Assembly (NCBI GenBank): GCA_958449715.1
Contig: CAUDIU010000005.1
Coordinates: forward strand, 1-46,219
Source: an uncultured Clostridium sp.
Lineage (GTDB): Bacteria > Cyanobacteriota > Vampirovibrionia > Gastranaerophilales > Gastranaerophilaceae
DNA length: 46,219 nt
Direction of reading: 5' to 3'
In this document: piece after piece, positions 1 through 8,987 of the stretch
How the letters are laid out: each line of letters starts with the position of its first letter
How positions within the stretch are numbered: the first letter of the stretch is position 1
The notes under the pieces: generated by a model
The model's input: only the letters and a program-made list of their open reading frames with translations
What the model was told of the DNA's origin: nothing
Databases searched by the model: none
Made by a program: the position numbers and the translations under genes

Positions 1-222
1 TTGCGATTGAAGATTTTGTTTTGTTGCATCATCAAATACGTTAACTTTTGATAGAGAATCTGCAAATGATTTTTGAGCATATTCATAAGCTCTTCTTTCA
101 TCGTCTGACATATTATAATTTGTGTATATAGTGTTCCCTTTTTTATAAGTATTAGCTTTATCCGAACCATTTATAGTTATTGTTCCGGCTGAGTATGAAG
201 GGTATTTTGAAGATTTTCCCAT
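1..222 (-). CDS. Partial hypothetical protein, N-terminal 74 residues
   Basis: The gene runs off the left edge; only the first 74 codons are present. The protein begins MGKSSKYPSYSAG and continues with a Ser/Thr/Asn-rich stretch, then a charged helical-looking segment (about residues 36-56, MSDDERRAYEYAQKSF). There is no signal peptide. A good ribosome-binding site (GGAAAGGAA) precedes the ATG. I do not recognise the family. The leader and promoter are nearly the same as those of the tail-fibre gene at 34829-35506, so a phage-derived or co-regulated role is inferred, not shown. Confidence 0.75.
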   Translation of the reverse strand, partial: MGKSSKYPSYSAGTITINGSDKANTYKKGNTIYTNYNMSDDERRAYEYAQKSFADSLSKVNVFDDATKQNLQSQ

Positions 223-306
223 TTTTGTTCCTTTCCGAACAAAAATTTAATGAATTTTTAAGGCGTTGATATAATATTATACCACGTGTGTTGAAAATCT
301 GTAAAG
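223..306 (-). promoter_or_regulatory. Promoter and leader with CACGTG palindrome, copy A
   Basis: On the minus strand: -35 TTTACA (300-305), an 18-nt spacer containing CACGTG (283-288), -10 TATAAT (276-281), then a leader with AACGCCTT, CATTAAATT and GGAAAGGAA. Every one of these blocks recurs in the same order in front of the tail-fibre gene (35507-35596). The CACGTG sits directly against the -10 box and is the likely regulator site. Confidence 0.75.
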
Positions 307-334
307 AAAGTTTTGTTTGAGATATAATTTAGTT

Positions 335-2092
335 ATGGAAAATTTAGATAGAATTAATGAATTAATTAAAGAAAAAAAATACGAAGATGCTAAAAAAGAA
401 TTGATTGGTATAATCAGTGATGAAGAAAAAGATGTGGAAGCTTTAAAGCTTTTAGGTTTGTGTCATATTAACCTTAATGAATTTAAAGAAGGACAAGCTG
501 TTTTTGAAACAGTTGTGAAATATAAAGATGATGCTACAAGCTGGTTTTATTTAGCAAGTTGCTATGATAATCAAGATGATTTTTTGCATGCAATTTCTGC
601 TTATGAAGAAGTTATTAGAATGAGAAGCAGTTATGTTGATGCATATAAAAATTTAGCTGTTGTTTATGTAAAAAATAAAGAGCCTCAAAAAGCTGTAGAT
701 ACAGTTGTAAAGGCTTTAGATTACGTAGACGATGATTATACAATTTATTATATTGCAGGTACTGCATATATGGCTTTGAAAAATTTTGATGAAGCTGTTG
801 AATATTTAGAAAAAGCATTAAAATTAAATCCAAATCATTCTCAGTTATATAATAATTTAGGAACATGTTATGTAACTGTTGGTAATCTTGATAAGGCATA
901 TGAAAACTTTTTAAAAGCAAGTGAATTAGATTCAAATAATTCAATTACATATTTTAATATTGCGTCAATTTTACAGTTGCAAAACAAGCATAAAGAAGCT
1001 TGTGAGTTTTTTAGGAAAGCATATGCAATTGAGGCTCAAGATAATTATTTGGTAGCTCTTGCATTGTCAGAGGTTAAATCTGCTCAATTTGAAGAAGCTA
1101 TAAAACATTATAAAATGCTTGTTACGCATAATCCTGAAAAAACTAATTTTAAATATAATTTGGCATGTTGTTATGATGCTATCGGAGATTATTCAAGTGC
1201 TATCGGAATACTTGCTCATCTTGTGTTGCAAAATCCAAAATCTGTGTCAATGTTGAGAAAGCTTGCAAGTATTTATGTGAAAATTCATCAGTTTGCAAAT
1301 GCAAAAGCTTTGTATGAAAAAATTCTTATTCAAGGGAATGTTTCTTTTGAAATTTATTATGAATTTGCTCATATTTGCGTAAAAACTGATGACATGGACA
1401 AAGCTGAAAAGATTTTGAAAAAAGTAATTGATCTTAATCCTGAATTTGCTCCTGCACATAAAGATTTAGGTGTATTGTATTTGAGTAAAAGATTGTTTGA
1501 TTACGCCGAAGATGAATTTAATCAGGCTTTAAAATTAGCCCCTGAGAATTTTGACATTCTTTTTGAATATGCAAACTATCTTCATGCAACAACTAATTTT
1601 GAAAAAGCTGATGAGTTTTATCAAAAAGCTCTTGAAGCAGATCCTCATAATGCAGACGCTCTTGGTTTTTCAGCGTTAAATAAAATTCATTTAAAAGATT
1701 TTGATAAAGCTTATGAGCAAATTGAACATGCATTAGAACACCAAGCAAATAATGGGTTTATGCATTTTATTGCAGGGAAAATAAGATTTATGCAAGAAAA
1801 ATATGAAGATGCAAAAATGTTTTTTGTAAAATCATATGAATTAGAAAAAACTCATGATTGTGAAAATATGTTAGGTCTATGTTATTTCGAATTAGGTAAT
1901 TATGAACAGGCTAATAATATTTTCAAACATTTGCTTGAGGAAAATCCGTTGAATGTAAATCTTTTATTGAGCAGTGCAAGATGTTATGAAAAATTGAATG
2001 ATAAAGATTCTGCACTTGCTACTTTAGATAAAATAGTAGATGCATTCCCTGAATGTGAAGAAGCTCAAGAGATGATTAGAGAAATTTCTTAA
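335..2092 (+). CDS. Cytosolic TPR-repeat protein, 585 aa
   Basis: Nearly the whole protein is tetratricopeptide repeats of about 34 residues (e.g. NFDEAVEYLEKALKLNPNHSQLYNNLGTCY, split as typical A and B helices), roughly 15 repeats, with no signal peptide or membrane segment. It should act as a protein-protein interaction scaffold in the cytoplasm; the partner is unknown. The ATG at 335 is preferred over an in-frame TTG at 317: a TATAAT box lies at 323-328, exactly 6 nt upstream, and there is no Shine-Dalgarno, so the mRNA may be leaderless. A terminator follows the gene. Divergent from the truncated gene at the left edge. Confidence 0.85.
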   Translation: MENLDRINELIKEKKYEDAKKELIGIISDEEKDVEALKLLGLCHINLNEFKEGQAVFETVVKYKDDATSWFYLASCYDNQDDFLHAISAYEEVIRMRSSYVDAYKNLAVVYVKNKEPQKAVDTVVKALDYVDDDYTIYYIAGTAYMALKNFDEAVEYLEKALKLNPNHSQLYNNLGTCYVTVGNLDKAYENFLKASELDSNNSITYFNIASILQLQNKHKEACEFFRKAYAIEAQDNYLVALALSEVKSAQFEEAIKHYKMLVTHNPEKTNFKYNLACCYDAIGDYSSAIGILAHLVLQNPKSVSMLRKLASIYVKIHQFANAKALYEKILIQGNVSFEIYYEFAHICVKTDDMDKAEKILKKVIDLNPEFAPAHKDLGVLYLSKRLFDYAEDEFNQALKLAPENFDILFEYANYLHATTNFEKADEFYQKALEADPHNADALGFSALNKIHLKDFDKAYEQIEHALEHQANNGFMHFIAGKIRFMQEKYEDAKMFFVKSYELEKTHDCENMLGLCYFELGNYEQANNIFKHLLEENPLNVNLLLSSARCYEKLNDKDSALATLDKIVDAFPECEEAQEMIREIS

Positions 2093-2114
2093 TTTGTAAT
2101 TTAATATGCAGACC

Positions 2115-2147
2115 AAAAAACCAACATTCGATGACTGTTGGTTTTTT
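2115..2147. terminator. Hairpin terminator
   Basis: Stem AAAAAACCAACA (2115-2126) with TGTTGGTTTTTT (2136-2147). A and T tracts on both sides make it usable from both directions: for the TPR gene on the plus strand and the small gene at 2189-2350 on the minus strand. Confidence 0.85.
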
Positions 2148-2188
2148 GCTTTGAAAAATTTTTAATATCCCTTAAAATCCTAATCAGA

Positions 2189-2350
2189 CTAAATTAAACC
2201 TAATACTTTTTTGTACCAAGAGAATGTTTCAATTTCAAGACCGTTGAATGTTGTTTTTAAACATTGATTTTTTAAATAGTTTTCAAATTCATCGTTAAAT
2301 TTAGATTTAATCCTTTTTTCCTTTGTTGTTTTAGATGCTAACACTGTCAT
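2189..2350 (-). CDS. Small hypothetical protein, 53 aa
   Basis: Begins MTVLASKTTKEKRIKSKF and ends WYKKVLGLI; basic N-terminal half, no signal peptide. The ATG at 2350 follows a strong AAGGAGT site at good spacing, so it is preferred over an upstream in-frame ATG at 2374. A TATAAT box lies further upstream on the minus strand (complement of 2405-2412). The end of the gene faces the bidirectional terminator at 2115-2147. No family recognised. Confidence 0.7.
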   Translation of the reverse strand: MTVLASKTTKEKRIKSKFNDEFENYLKNQCLKTTFNGLEIETFSWYKKVLGLI

Positions 2351-2608
2351 AGACCTACTCCTTTTATTTTGCAATTAGTGACCCCATATATAATTCATGT
2401 ACAAATTATAACATATGTTGACTTACTTTTCTAGTGGCTGAAATTGTAGCTGAGGGCGAAATTGAATGATATCGCCAAAAAATAACTGTAAATTTTTGTA
2501 AATATTTTTAGATGCAGTATCGACATACTAATGGTAATTGTAGTAAAGAAATTTTTCAATTGCCTGATAGTATAATCTTTTAATTTTTGTTTATGCTAAT
2601 ATTTATCT
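2351..2608. other. Divergent intergenic region
   Basis: Holds the minus-strand promoter of the 53-aa gene and the plus-strand promoter of the gene at 2609. A short inverted repeat, GGCGA (2455-2459) with TCGCC (2472-2476), lies between them and is followed by an A-rich run. I see no RNA gene or ORF with a ribosome-binding site here. Confidence 0.5.
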
Positions 2609-3523
2609 ATGATTTTAATTGGTGAAAATATTCATGTTATTTCAAAAATTCTTAGGGAAGCACTAATCAAACGTGATGAAAATTTTGTTTTAGACTTAAT
2701 TAATGCTCAGAACAAAATGGATTATATTGATTTGAATGTTGGACCTGCAAAATCTGATTTAGTAGAAGTTCTTCCTTGGCTTGCAAAAATTATTCAAGAT
2801 AATAGTGAATGTGGAATTTCTTTTGATACTACAAATTCAGACGAAATGAAAAAAGGTCTTGAGGCATTTAAGGGAAAAACTTTTATAAATAGTATTTCTT
2901 TAGATGATGAACGTATTGAAAAAATTGGCGGATTAGCTGTTGAATATGGTAGTAATCTTATTGCTTTGACACTTTCTAAAGAAAATGGTATTCCTAAAGA
3001 TGCTGATGGTCGTTTAGAGATTGCATTTAATATTTACGAAAAATGCTTGGAAAAAGGTATTGATAACGAAAAATTATTTTTTGATCCTTTGATATTACCG
3101 ATTTGTGTTGACCAATCTCAAGGGATTGAGGCTATAAATACTATCAAAATGATTAAAGAAAGTTTTGATCCTCCTGTAAAAACTGTAATTGGTTTATCTA
3201 ATGTTTCAAATGGTTGCCCTAAGGATTTAAGGCCTTTAATAAACAGAGTATATGCATCATTAGCTTTTGGAGCAGGACTTGATGCTGCAATAATTGATGC
3301 AAAAGACGAAGAATTAATAAGAATTTTAAAAATGCTTGATATGAATTCTCCAAAATCTCAATTGGATAAATTGTATGTTAATCTTTCGGATATGATATCA
3401 AATTTTGGAGAGCTTGATGATGTTGAATTTGATAAAAATGATTTAGAACAACTAAAAGTTATTAAAACTGCAAGAATATTGTTAAATAACGAAATATATT
3501 CTCATAGTTTTACACAAATATAA
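2609..3523 (+). CDS. AcsE/MetH-type pterin-binding methyltransferase
   Basis: A 304-aa TIM-barrel protein of the pterin-binding family (DHPS / AcsE / MetH folate domain). It matches what I recall of AcsE, the methyltetrahydrofolate:corrinoid iron-sulfur protein methyltransferase: IGENI at the start, DLNVGPA (about 47-53), FDTTNS (72-77), INSIS, GIPKDADGRL, DPLILP, GLSNVS, RPLINR, GLDAAIIDA, and a C-terminal ILLNNEIYSHSF. The expected reaction is methyl transfer from a folate to a corrinoid or other acceptor. No corrinoid protein, CO dehydrogenase or MetH partner lies in the window, so the acceptor is unknown. An extended -10 (TGC-TAATAT) ends 6 nt before the ATG, with no Shine-Dalgarno. Confidence 0.8.
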   Translation: MILIGENIHVISKILREALIKRDENFVLDLINAQNKMDYIDLNVGPAKSDLVEVLPWLAKIIQDNSECGISFDTTNSDEMKKGLEAFKGKTFINSISLDDERIEKIGGLAVEYGSNLIALTLSKENGIPKDADGRLEIAFNIYEKCLEKGIDNEKLFFDPLILPICVDQSQGIEAINTIKMIKESFDPPVKTVIGLSNVSNGCPKDLRPLINRVYASLAFGAGLDAAIIDAKDEELIRILKMLDMNSPKSQLDKLYVNLSDMISNFGELDDVEFDKNDLEQLKVIKTARILLNNEIYSHSFTQI

Positions 3524-3537
3524 TTTTTTGGTATAAT
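3509..3537 (+). promoter_or_regulatory. Promoter of the exported TPR operon
   Basis: TTTACA (3509-3514), 17-nt spacer, TATAAT (3532-3537). It begins inside the last codons of the methyltransferase gene. The predicted transcript starts near 3544 and carries an AGGAG ribosome-binding site at 3559-3563. Confidence 0.75.
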
Positions 3538-3572
3538 ATCAATATAACAAAAAAGATTAGGAGAGTGGCACT

Positions 3573-5627
3573 ATAAATAATAAGTTATTAGTTTCGGCAT
3601 TATTAGTTTTTATGTTTTCAGGTACTCCTGGATTTTCAATGGTTCCAGAAGCAAATTCTCTATACCAACAGGCATGTTCTGCAGAGTATAAAGAAGATTA
3701 TGCAACGGCTGTAAGTAAATTACAGCAAGCTTTAAATATTTCTGCAAACGATGTAATGATATACACAAAACTAGCTGGTGTGTATAGCGAGATGGGGGAA
3801 TATGAAAAAGCTTTGGCAACTTATGCAAAAGTCGCTGAATTAAAGCCGACTGACGGATATATTTATATTAGTATAGGCAGTATTTATGAAAATCAAGGAA
3901 AATATCTTGAAGCTTTGAATGCCTATAACAAAGTTATGGAAATGTGCCCTGAATATCTTTATAACTACTTAAATATAGCAAATGTTCAATATCAATTAAG
4001 AGATTATAAATCAGCTATAGAAAATTACAATAAATTTTTATCAACATATTCTCAGCACTGGGAAGCAAGAGAAAATCTTGCAGCATCTTATATCAGTGAC
4101 GGTAGCTATGAGAATGCTGTAAATGAATATGAAAATTTATACATGAGAAATCCGTCAGGATTTAATGATTTTTCTAATTACGGACTTGCATTATATGAAG
4201 TTAAAAATTATCAAAAAGCATCTGAATTTTTAGAAAAAGCTGTTGATGCTGATCCTGAAAATACATCAGCTCATATTAATTTGGCTATGTCATATCAAGA
4301 ATTAGGGAAAAATGATTTGGCTTTAAAACAATATGATGTTGTATTCAGACAACAGCCGTCTTTGCATTCTATCAGATTTGACTATGGTAATCTTTTGGCT
4401 GATATGGGACAAGATGAAGCTGCTATTGAGAATTATAAAATTTATATAGCAAATTATCCAAATGATCCTAGAGCTTACCAAAATATCGGTGTTGTCTATA
4501 AAAGACTTAATAAATTAGATGATACAATTGCAAATTATGAAAAAGCTCTTGAATTGCAAAAGGATAAAAAAGATGTTGATTTAGAAGCTGATTTAGCTGA
4601 ATGTTATCATTTGAAAAAAGATTATCCAAATGCTTTAAAATATTATGATGCAGTTCTTTTAGTAAAAAAAGATGATTATAATATAAAATATAATAAGGCA
4701 TTAGTATTGCATGCAATGAAAAATTACAATGAAGCAATACCTATTTATACAGAACTTTTGACAACAAAAGATGATGCAAATATTCAAAAAAATCTCACAT
4801 CTGCTCTTGTTGCACTAGGTGATGAATACTTGCAGGCACATAATTATTCTTTAGCAACTGAAACTTTTGAAAGAGCTATTGAAAGAGGTACTAAAGACAG
4901 TTATGCATATTATGGACTAGCAAAATCATACAGGGCTTGTGGAATTAACGATAAGGCTTCAGAATATTATGAAAAAGCAATTTCAATGTCGCCTGAAAAA
5001 ATTCAGTACAGTAATGAATATGCTGAATTTATCTCAATGACACATAAAGCTTCTGATGTGAAAACTGTACCTGCTCAAAATTCTGAAGCAGTTAAGAATA
5101 CAAGTGACATTAAGCAAATATCATTATCAATGGATAATGCAAAAGCCGGTGAAGTGGCAGATAGTGAACAAAATAAGAACTTAATTGCAATTGGAGACTC
5201 AAATTATAAAAAGAAAAATTATGATGTAGCAATTCATAATTACCAAGATGCATTGAAAATTAATCCATCTGATGATGTGACTTTACTAAAAATAGGTAAT
5301 ATTTATAAATTGAAAAATGATAATAAAAATGCACTTAATTTTTATAAAAAATCTATTATAGTAAATCCAAACTATGCTGATGGTTGGTTTAATTTAGGAT
5401 TAGTTTACGCAAATGAAAAAAATAATAACAAAGCAAAAGAATGTTTCCACCGAGTAACAACTCTAAATCCAAATTACAGCTATGCGTATTATGCTTTAGG
5501 ACTTGCTTATGAACAGGATAATAATAAAAAAGAAGCATTGAATAATTATAAAATCTTCTTAACTCAAACTAAGGATGAAGATTTAGCTAATGTTGTTCAA
5601 CAAAAAATTAAAAATCTGGAAAAATGA
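3573..5627 (+). CDS. Exported TPR-repeat protein, probable AUA start
   Basis: 684 aa if read from ATA at 3573. The first ATG in frame (3612) would cut off the signal peptide. From 3573 the N-terminus reads (M/I)NNKLLVSALLVFMFSG..., a standard Sec signal with cleavage near residue 22, and the ATA lies 9 nt after an AGGAG ribosome-binding site. In-frame stop at 3558-3560 limits the start to this short stretch, where no ATG, GTG or TTG precedes the signal. About 16 TPR repeats follow, interrupted by a linker (about 490-530). It probably works in the periplasm or cell envelope as a scaffold. Its stop overlaps the start of the lipoprotein gene by ATGA, so the two are co-translated. Confidence 0.8.
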   Translation: MNNKLLVSALLVFMFSGTPGFSMVPEANSLYQQACSAEYKEDYATAVSKLQQALNISANDVMIYTKLAGVYSEMGEYEKALATYAKVAELKPTDGYIYISIGSIYENQGKYLEALNAYNKVMEMCPEYLYNYLNIANVQYQLRDYKSAIENYNKFLSTYSQHWEARENLAASYISDGSYENAVNEYENLYMRNPSGFNDFSNYGLALYEVKNYQKASEFLEKAVDADPENTSAHINLAMSYQELGKNDLALKQYDVVFRQQPSLHSIRFDYGNLLADMGQDEAAIENYKIYIANYPNDPRAYQNIGVVYKRLNKLDDTIANYEKALELQKDKKDVDLEADLAECYHLKKDYPNALKYYDAVLLVKKDDYNIKYNKALVLHAMKNYNEAIPIYTELLTTKDDANIQKNLTSALVALGDEYLQAHNYSLATETFERAIERGTKDSYAYYGLAKSYRACGINDKASEYYEKAISMSPEKIQYSNEYAEFISMTHKASDVKTVPAQNSEAVKNTSDIKQISLSMDNAKAGEVADSEQNKNLIAIGDSNYKKKNYDVAIHNYQDALKINPSDDVTLLKIGNIYKLKNDNKNALNFYKKSIIVNPNYADGWFNLGLVYANEKNNNKAKECFHRVTTLNPNYSYAYYALGLAYEQDNNKKEALNNYKIFLTQTKDEDLANVVQQKIKNLEK

Positions 5628-6034
5628 AAAAATTAATATTATCTTGTATAACTTTATTTTTAATATTTTTTACAACTGCCTGTGTAAAGGATAGAGCTTC
5701 TATTCTTTTTAACAAATATCCGATTACAGAAAAAAATATTTATGATTCTTCAACGGTTTTTCAAAGAGGTTCAAGAATTTATTATTTAATTCTTATGCCT
5801 AAAAAAGTTGAATCAAGATATCTTTATATTCAAATTGTAAAAAAAGATAATAAATATGGTCAATTTGGATATAATTTAATACAAACAAGAAATATTCGTT
5901 TAAAAGATGAAGAAGTTAACTACTTTACAGATTATTTTGTCTTGAATGAAGATGGATATTATTTTATGCGTGTGTATTCAAAAGACAATCCGCATAAGAT
6001 TTTTGCATCTGCAGAATTCTATGTTGCAAAATAA
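5624..6034 (+). CDS. Small lipoprotein, 136 aa
   Basis: Signal peptide MKKLILSCITLFLIFFTTAC with a lipobox (T-T-A-C, modified Cys at 20), so it is likely lipid-anchored. The mature part is beta-rich and rich in Tyr/Phe, without a family I recognise. It starts within the stop codon of the exported TPR gene (ATGA overlap), which suggests the two form one envelope complex. Confidence 0.8.
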   Translation: MKKLILSCITLFLIFFTTACVKDRASILFNKYPITEKNIYDSSTVFQRGSRIYYLILMPKKVESRYLYIQIVKKDNKYGQFGYNLIQTRNIRLKDEEVNYFTDYFVLNEDGYYFMRVYSKDNPHKIFASAEFYVAK

Positions 6035-6045
6035 ATTTATCAATT

Positions 6046-6327
6046 CTATTTAGCACAATTTCTTATATATCCGTATTGTTGTTTTGTAGACAATCCTTGT
6101 ATTTGTGTGATTTCCTTTGATACCCAAATTGTATTATTCGAAAATCTGCAAGCACATTTAAAATCATTATTTGGGTAAAAAAAGCAAGATGAATTTGCTT
6201 GTCGAGGACTTGTTGGCTTAAATACTGTATTTAGATTTTTTACAATAACATAATCTACAGCAAAAGCTCTAAGTGTAACAATACTTGATAAGATTAATGA
6301 TAAAAGAATTATTGTAGCTTTATTCAT
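6046..6327 (-). CDS. Small exported cysteine-containing protein
   Basis: 93 aa from the ATG at 6327: signal peptide MNKATIILLSLILSSIVTLRAFA, then a short mature domain with four Cys (SSCFF, KCACRF, RNCAK), probably disulfide-bonded. An upstream in-frame ATG at 6342 is possible, but 6327 gives a cleaner signal peptide and overlaps the end of gyrA (stop at 6320), implying translational coupling to gyrA. Family unknown. Confidence 0.7.
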   Translation of the reverse strand: MNKATIILLSLILSSIVTLRAFAVDYVIVKNLNTVFKPTSPRQANSSCFFYPNNDFKCACRFSNNTIWVSKEITQIQGLSTKQQYGYIRNCAK

Positions 6328-8884
6328 TATTATTGCTTTCATCTAACAGGCTTGTTTGAGCAATATTATTTTGAGCTTCTTCAGCGTCCATAGCTGCTAC
6401 ATCTTTTTTAACCTGTTCATCTTCATCAGGATTTAAGATCTTGTTAACAGATACAACTGTATCATTTTCTGTTAAGTTTTGAGCTCTTACGCCTGTTGCT
6501 GGACGTCCCTGACGAGAAATTGATCCGGCATTCAATCTTGTAACAACACCGTTTGCAGTTACCATCATAATATCATCAGATTCTTTTACAATAGTCAATG
6601 CAACAAGTTTTGATGAAGTTGATTTGAATTTAGTTGCAATAAGACCTATTCCGCCTCTGTTTTGACTTCTGAATTCTGATAATTTTGTACGTTTACCAAA
6701 ACCGTCTGATGTAACTACAAGCAAATCCGCATCGTAATCGCGAGGAACGATATCGCAACCTACGATTTCATCGCCTGAACGTAATTTCATAGAAGTAACA
6801 CCTCTTGCACTTCTACCTAGCGGTCTTAAATCTTCGATTGGGAAGCGAATAGCCATACCGCAAGATGTACCGATAATGATTTCATCTCTTGCTGTTGCTA
6901 ATTTTACCCAATTTAATTCATCATTTTCTTCTAGTCCGATAGCGATAATACCGTTTCTTCTAATGTTTACAAAGTTATCTAATTCGATACGTTTGATATA
7001 ACCTTTTTTAGTAAGCATTATCAAGTTCAATTCATGAGAGAATTGACTTACTGGTACAACTGCTGTAATTCTTTCATCCTGGTCAATTGGAAGAACGTTT
7101 ACGATAGGTAAGCCTTTTGCTTGACGTCCGCCTTCTGGGAAGTCATAGACATTCAAGCTGTAAACTGTTCCTTTAGATGAGAAGAATAATACTTTATCAT
7201 GCATCATTGCGGTGAAGAAATGTTGAATGTCATCATCTTCTTTTGTTTTAATACCTGATTTGCCGCGAGTTGCACGATTTTGTCTTTCAAATGTATCTAA
7301 AGAAATACGTTTCAAATATCCTTGGTGAGTAATAAATACTGCCATAGGAGTATTTGGAGTTAAATCTTCGATTGTAACTTCACCTTGTTCAGGTAAGATT
7401 TGAGTTTTTCTATCATCGCCGTATTTTTCTTTATCTTCTAAAAGTTCACCTTTGATAATATTAAGAATTTTTTGGCGGCTTGCAAGAATATCTTCATATT
7501 CAGCAATTTTCTTAACTAATTCATCATATTCAGCTTTAACTTTGTCTTGTTCCAATCCTGTCAATCTTCTTAATTGCATTTCTAAAATTGCGTTAGATTG
7601 ATCAACGTCAAGACCAAATCTGCTCATCAAACCTACTCTAGCATCATCGGTTGTTTTTGATTTTTTGATAAGTTCAATTACTTCATCAATAGAACCTAGT
7701 GCAATAATCAAACCTGCCAAAATGTGAGCTCTGATTTTAGCTTTTTTCAAGAAGAAAATAGTTCTTCTTGTAACGATTTCAACTCTGTGTTCTACGAATT
7801 CTGATAATACTTCGTATAAATTCATCAATCTAGGTTGTTTGCCGCATAATGCAAGCATATTAACCCCGAAAGTTGTAGCAAGTTGAGTATATTTGAATAA
7901 ATTATTTTTAACAACATCAGGTTTAGCGTCACGTTTAAGTTCAATTACGATACGCATACCTTCTCTGTCAGATTCATCACGAATATCTGAAATACCTGTA
8001 ATTCTTTGATCTTTAACAAGTTCTGCTATTTTCTCGATTAAAACAGCTTTGTTTACCTGATAAGGAATTTCTGTAACAACAATAGCAGTTCTAGCTTGAC
8101 GTCCGCCGCCGCCTGCAATTTCTTCAAAGTTTGCAACGGCTTGCATTTTGATAGAGCCTCTGCCTGTTTCATAAGCCTGTTTGATGTCGCTTAAACCTAT
8201 AATTGTTGCAGCTGTTGGAAAATCAGGACCTTTTACATATTCCATAAGTTCAGATACGGTAATGTTAGGGTTATCAATCAAAGCGATTGTTCCGTCAACG
8301 ATTTCAGAAAGGTTATGAGGCGGAATATTTGTCGCCATACCAACTGCAATACCTGAACAGCCGTTTAATAAAAGCATTGGAAGTCTAACAGGTAATACAG
8401 AAGGTTCTTGTAATGAACCGTCGAAGTTAGGTTCAAATTCAACTGTTTCACAATCAATATCCGCAAGCATTGATTGCGTAATTTTATGCATTCTAGCCTC
8501 TGTATAACGCATTGCAGCTGCACCGTCACCGTCAACTGAACCGAAGTTACCATGACCGTCTACAGTTAGGTAACGAGTAGAGAAATCTTGAGCCATACGA
8601 ACTAATGCTTCGTATACAGCAGTATCGCCGTGAGGGTGGTATTTACCTAAAACTTCACCAACAATACGTGCACATTTCTTAAATGGTTTGTCAGGAGTCA
8701 TTCCAAGTTCGTTCATTGCATATAAAATACGTCTGTGAACAGGTTTTAGACCGTCACGAACATCCGGTAATGCACGACCTACGATTACACTCATTGCATA
8801 ATCGATATATGAACGTTTCATTTCTTCTCTAATATTTACAGGAACAATTTTTCCATCCGCGAACATATTTTGTTGGTTACTCAT
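6320..8884 (-). CDS. gyrA: DNA gyrase subunit A
   Basis: 854 aa, normal length. Catalyses DNA breakage and rejoining in the A2B2 gyrase that introduces negative supercoils. Visible marks: the start of the breakage-reunion domain (SYIDYAMSVIVGRALPDVRDGLKPVHRRILYAM), the quinolone-region segment HPHGDTAVYE (83-92; Thr and Glu at the usual Ser/Asp resistance positions), and active-site Tyr127 in MRYTEARM. The C-terminal beta-pinwheel begins with QNRATRGKSG, a GyrA-box-like motif that I recall from cyanobacterial GyrA and that argues against ParC. The last residues are acidic. GGGAG ribosome-binding site. gyrB is not in the window. Confidence 0.93.
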   Translation of the reverse strand: MSNQQNMFADGKIVPVNIREEMKRSYIDYAMSVIVGRALPDVRDGLKPVHRRILYAMNELGMTPDKPFKKCARIVGEVLGKYHPHGDTAVYEALVRMAQDFSTRYLTVDGHGNFGSVDGDGAAAMRYTEARMHKITQSMLADIDCETVEFEPNFDGSLQEPSVLPVRLPMLLLNGCSGIAVGMATNIPPHNLSEIVDGTIALIDNPNITVSELMEYVKGPDFPTAATIIGLSDIKQAYETGRGSIKMQAVANFEEIAGGGGRQARTAIVVTEIPYQVNKAVLIEKIAELVKDQRITGISDIRDESDREGMRIVIELKRDAKPDVVKNNLFKYTQLATTFGVNMLALCGKQPRLMNLYEVLSEFVEHRVEIVTRRTIFFLKKAKIRAHILAGLIIALGSIDEVIELIKKSKTTDDARVGLMSRFGLDVDQSNAILEMQLRRLTGLEQDKVKAEYDELVKKIAEYEDILASRQKILNIIKGELLEDKEKYGDDRKTQILPEQGEVTIEDLTPNTPMAVFITHQGYLKRISLDTFERQNRATRGKSGIKTKEDDDIQHFFTAMMHDKVLFFSSKGTVYSLNVYDFPEGGRQAKGLPIVNVLPIDQDERITAVVPVSQFSHELNLIMLTKKGYIKRIELDNFVNIRRNGIIAIGLEENDELNWVKLATARDEIIIGTSCGMAIRFPIEDLRPLGRSARGVTSMKLRSGDEIVGCDIVPRDYDADLLVVTSDGFGKRTKLSEFRSQNRGGIGLIATKFKSTSSKLVALTIVKESDDIMMVTANGVVTRLNAGSISRQGRPATGVRAQNLTENDTVVSVNKILNPDEDEQVKKDVAAMDAEEAQNNIAQTSLLDESNNNE

Positions 8885-8914
8885 TATTTCTCCCTCAAAT
8901 CAATTTTATATATA

Positions 8915-8929
8915 GTGATATTGTATCAC
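8915..8929. promoter_or_regulatory. Palindrome in the gyrA promoter
   Basis: GTGATA-TTG-TATCAC is a perfect 6-bp inverted repeat. On the minus strand it overlaps both plausible gyrA promoter readings (TTGTGA-N17-TAAAAT and extended -10 TGATACAAT). It could be an operator or supercoiling-sensitive element; no regulator is identified. Confidence 0.45.
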
Positions 8930-8987
8930 AAATATAATCTGTGTGCGAATTTAAAATTATTCTTTACATAGAGTAACTATTTAAGTT

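Noticed and set aside
615..944. 109-codon open frame on the minus strand inside the cytosolic TPR gene
   Set aside because: It mirrors the TPR coding frame, is rich in Leu/His/Gln as antisense frames of AT-rich genes are, and has no ribosome-binding site.
4507..4737. Open frame opposite the exported TPR gene
   Set aside because: Antisense shadow of a clear repeat protein; no promoter or ribosome-binding site.
6320..8884. ParC (topoisomerase IV) instead of GyrA
   Set aside because: The C-terminal domain keeps a GyrA-box-like motif at the start of the pinwheel and the length fits GyrA.
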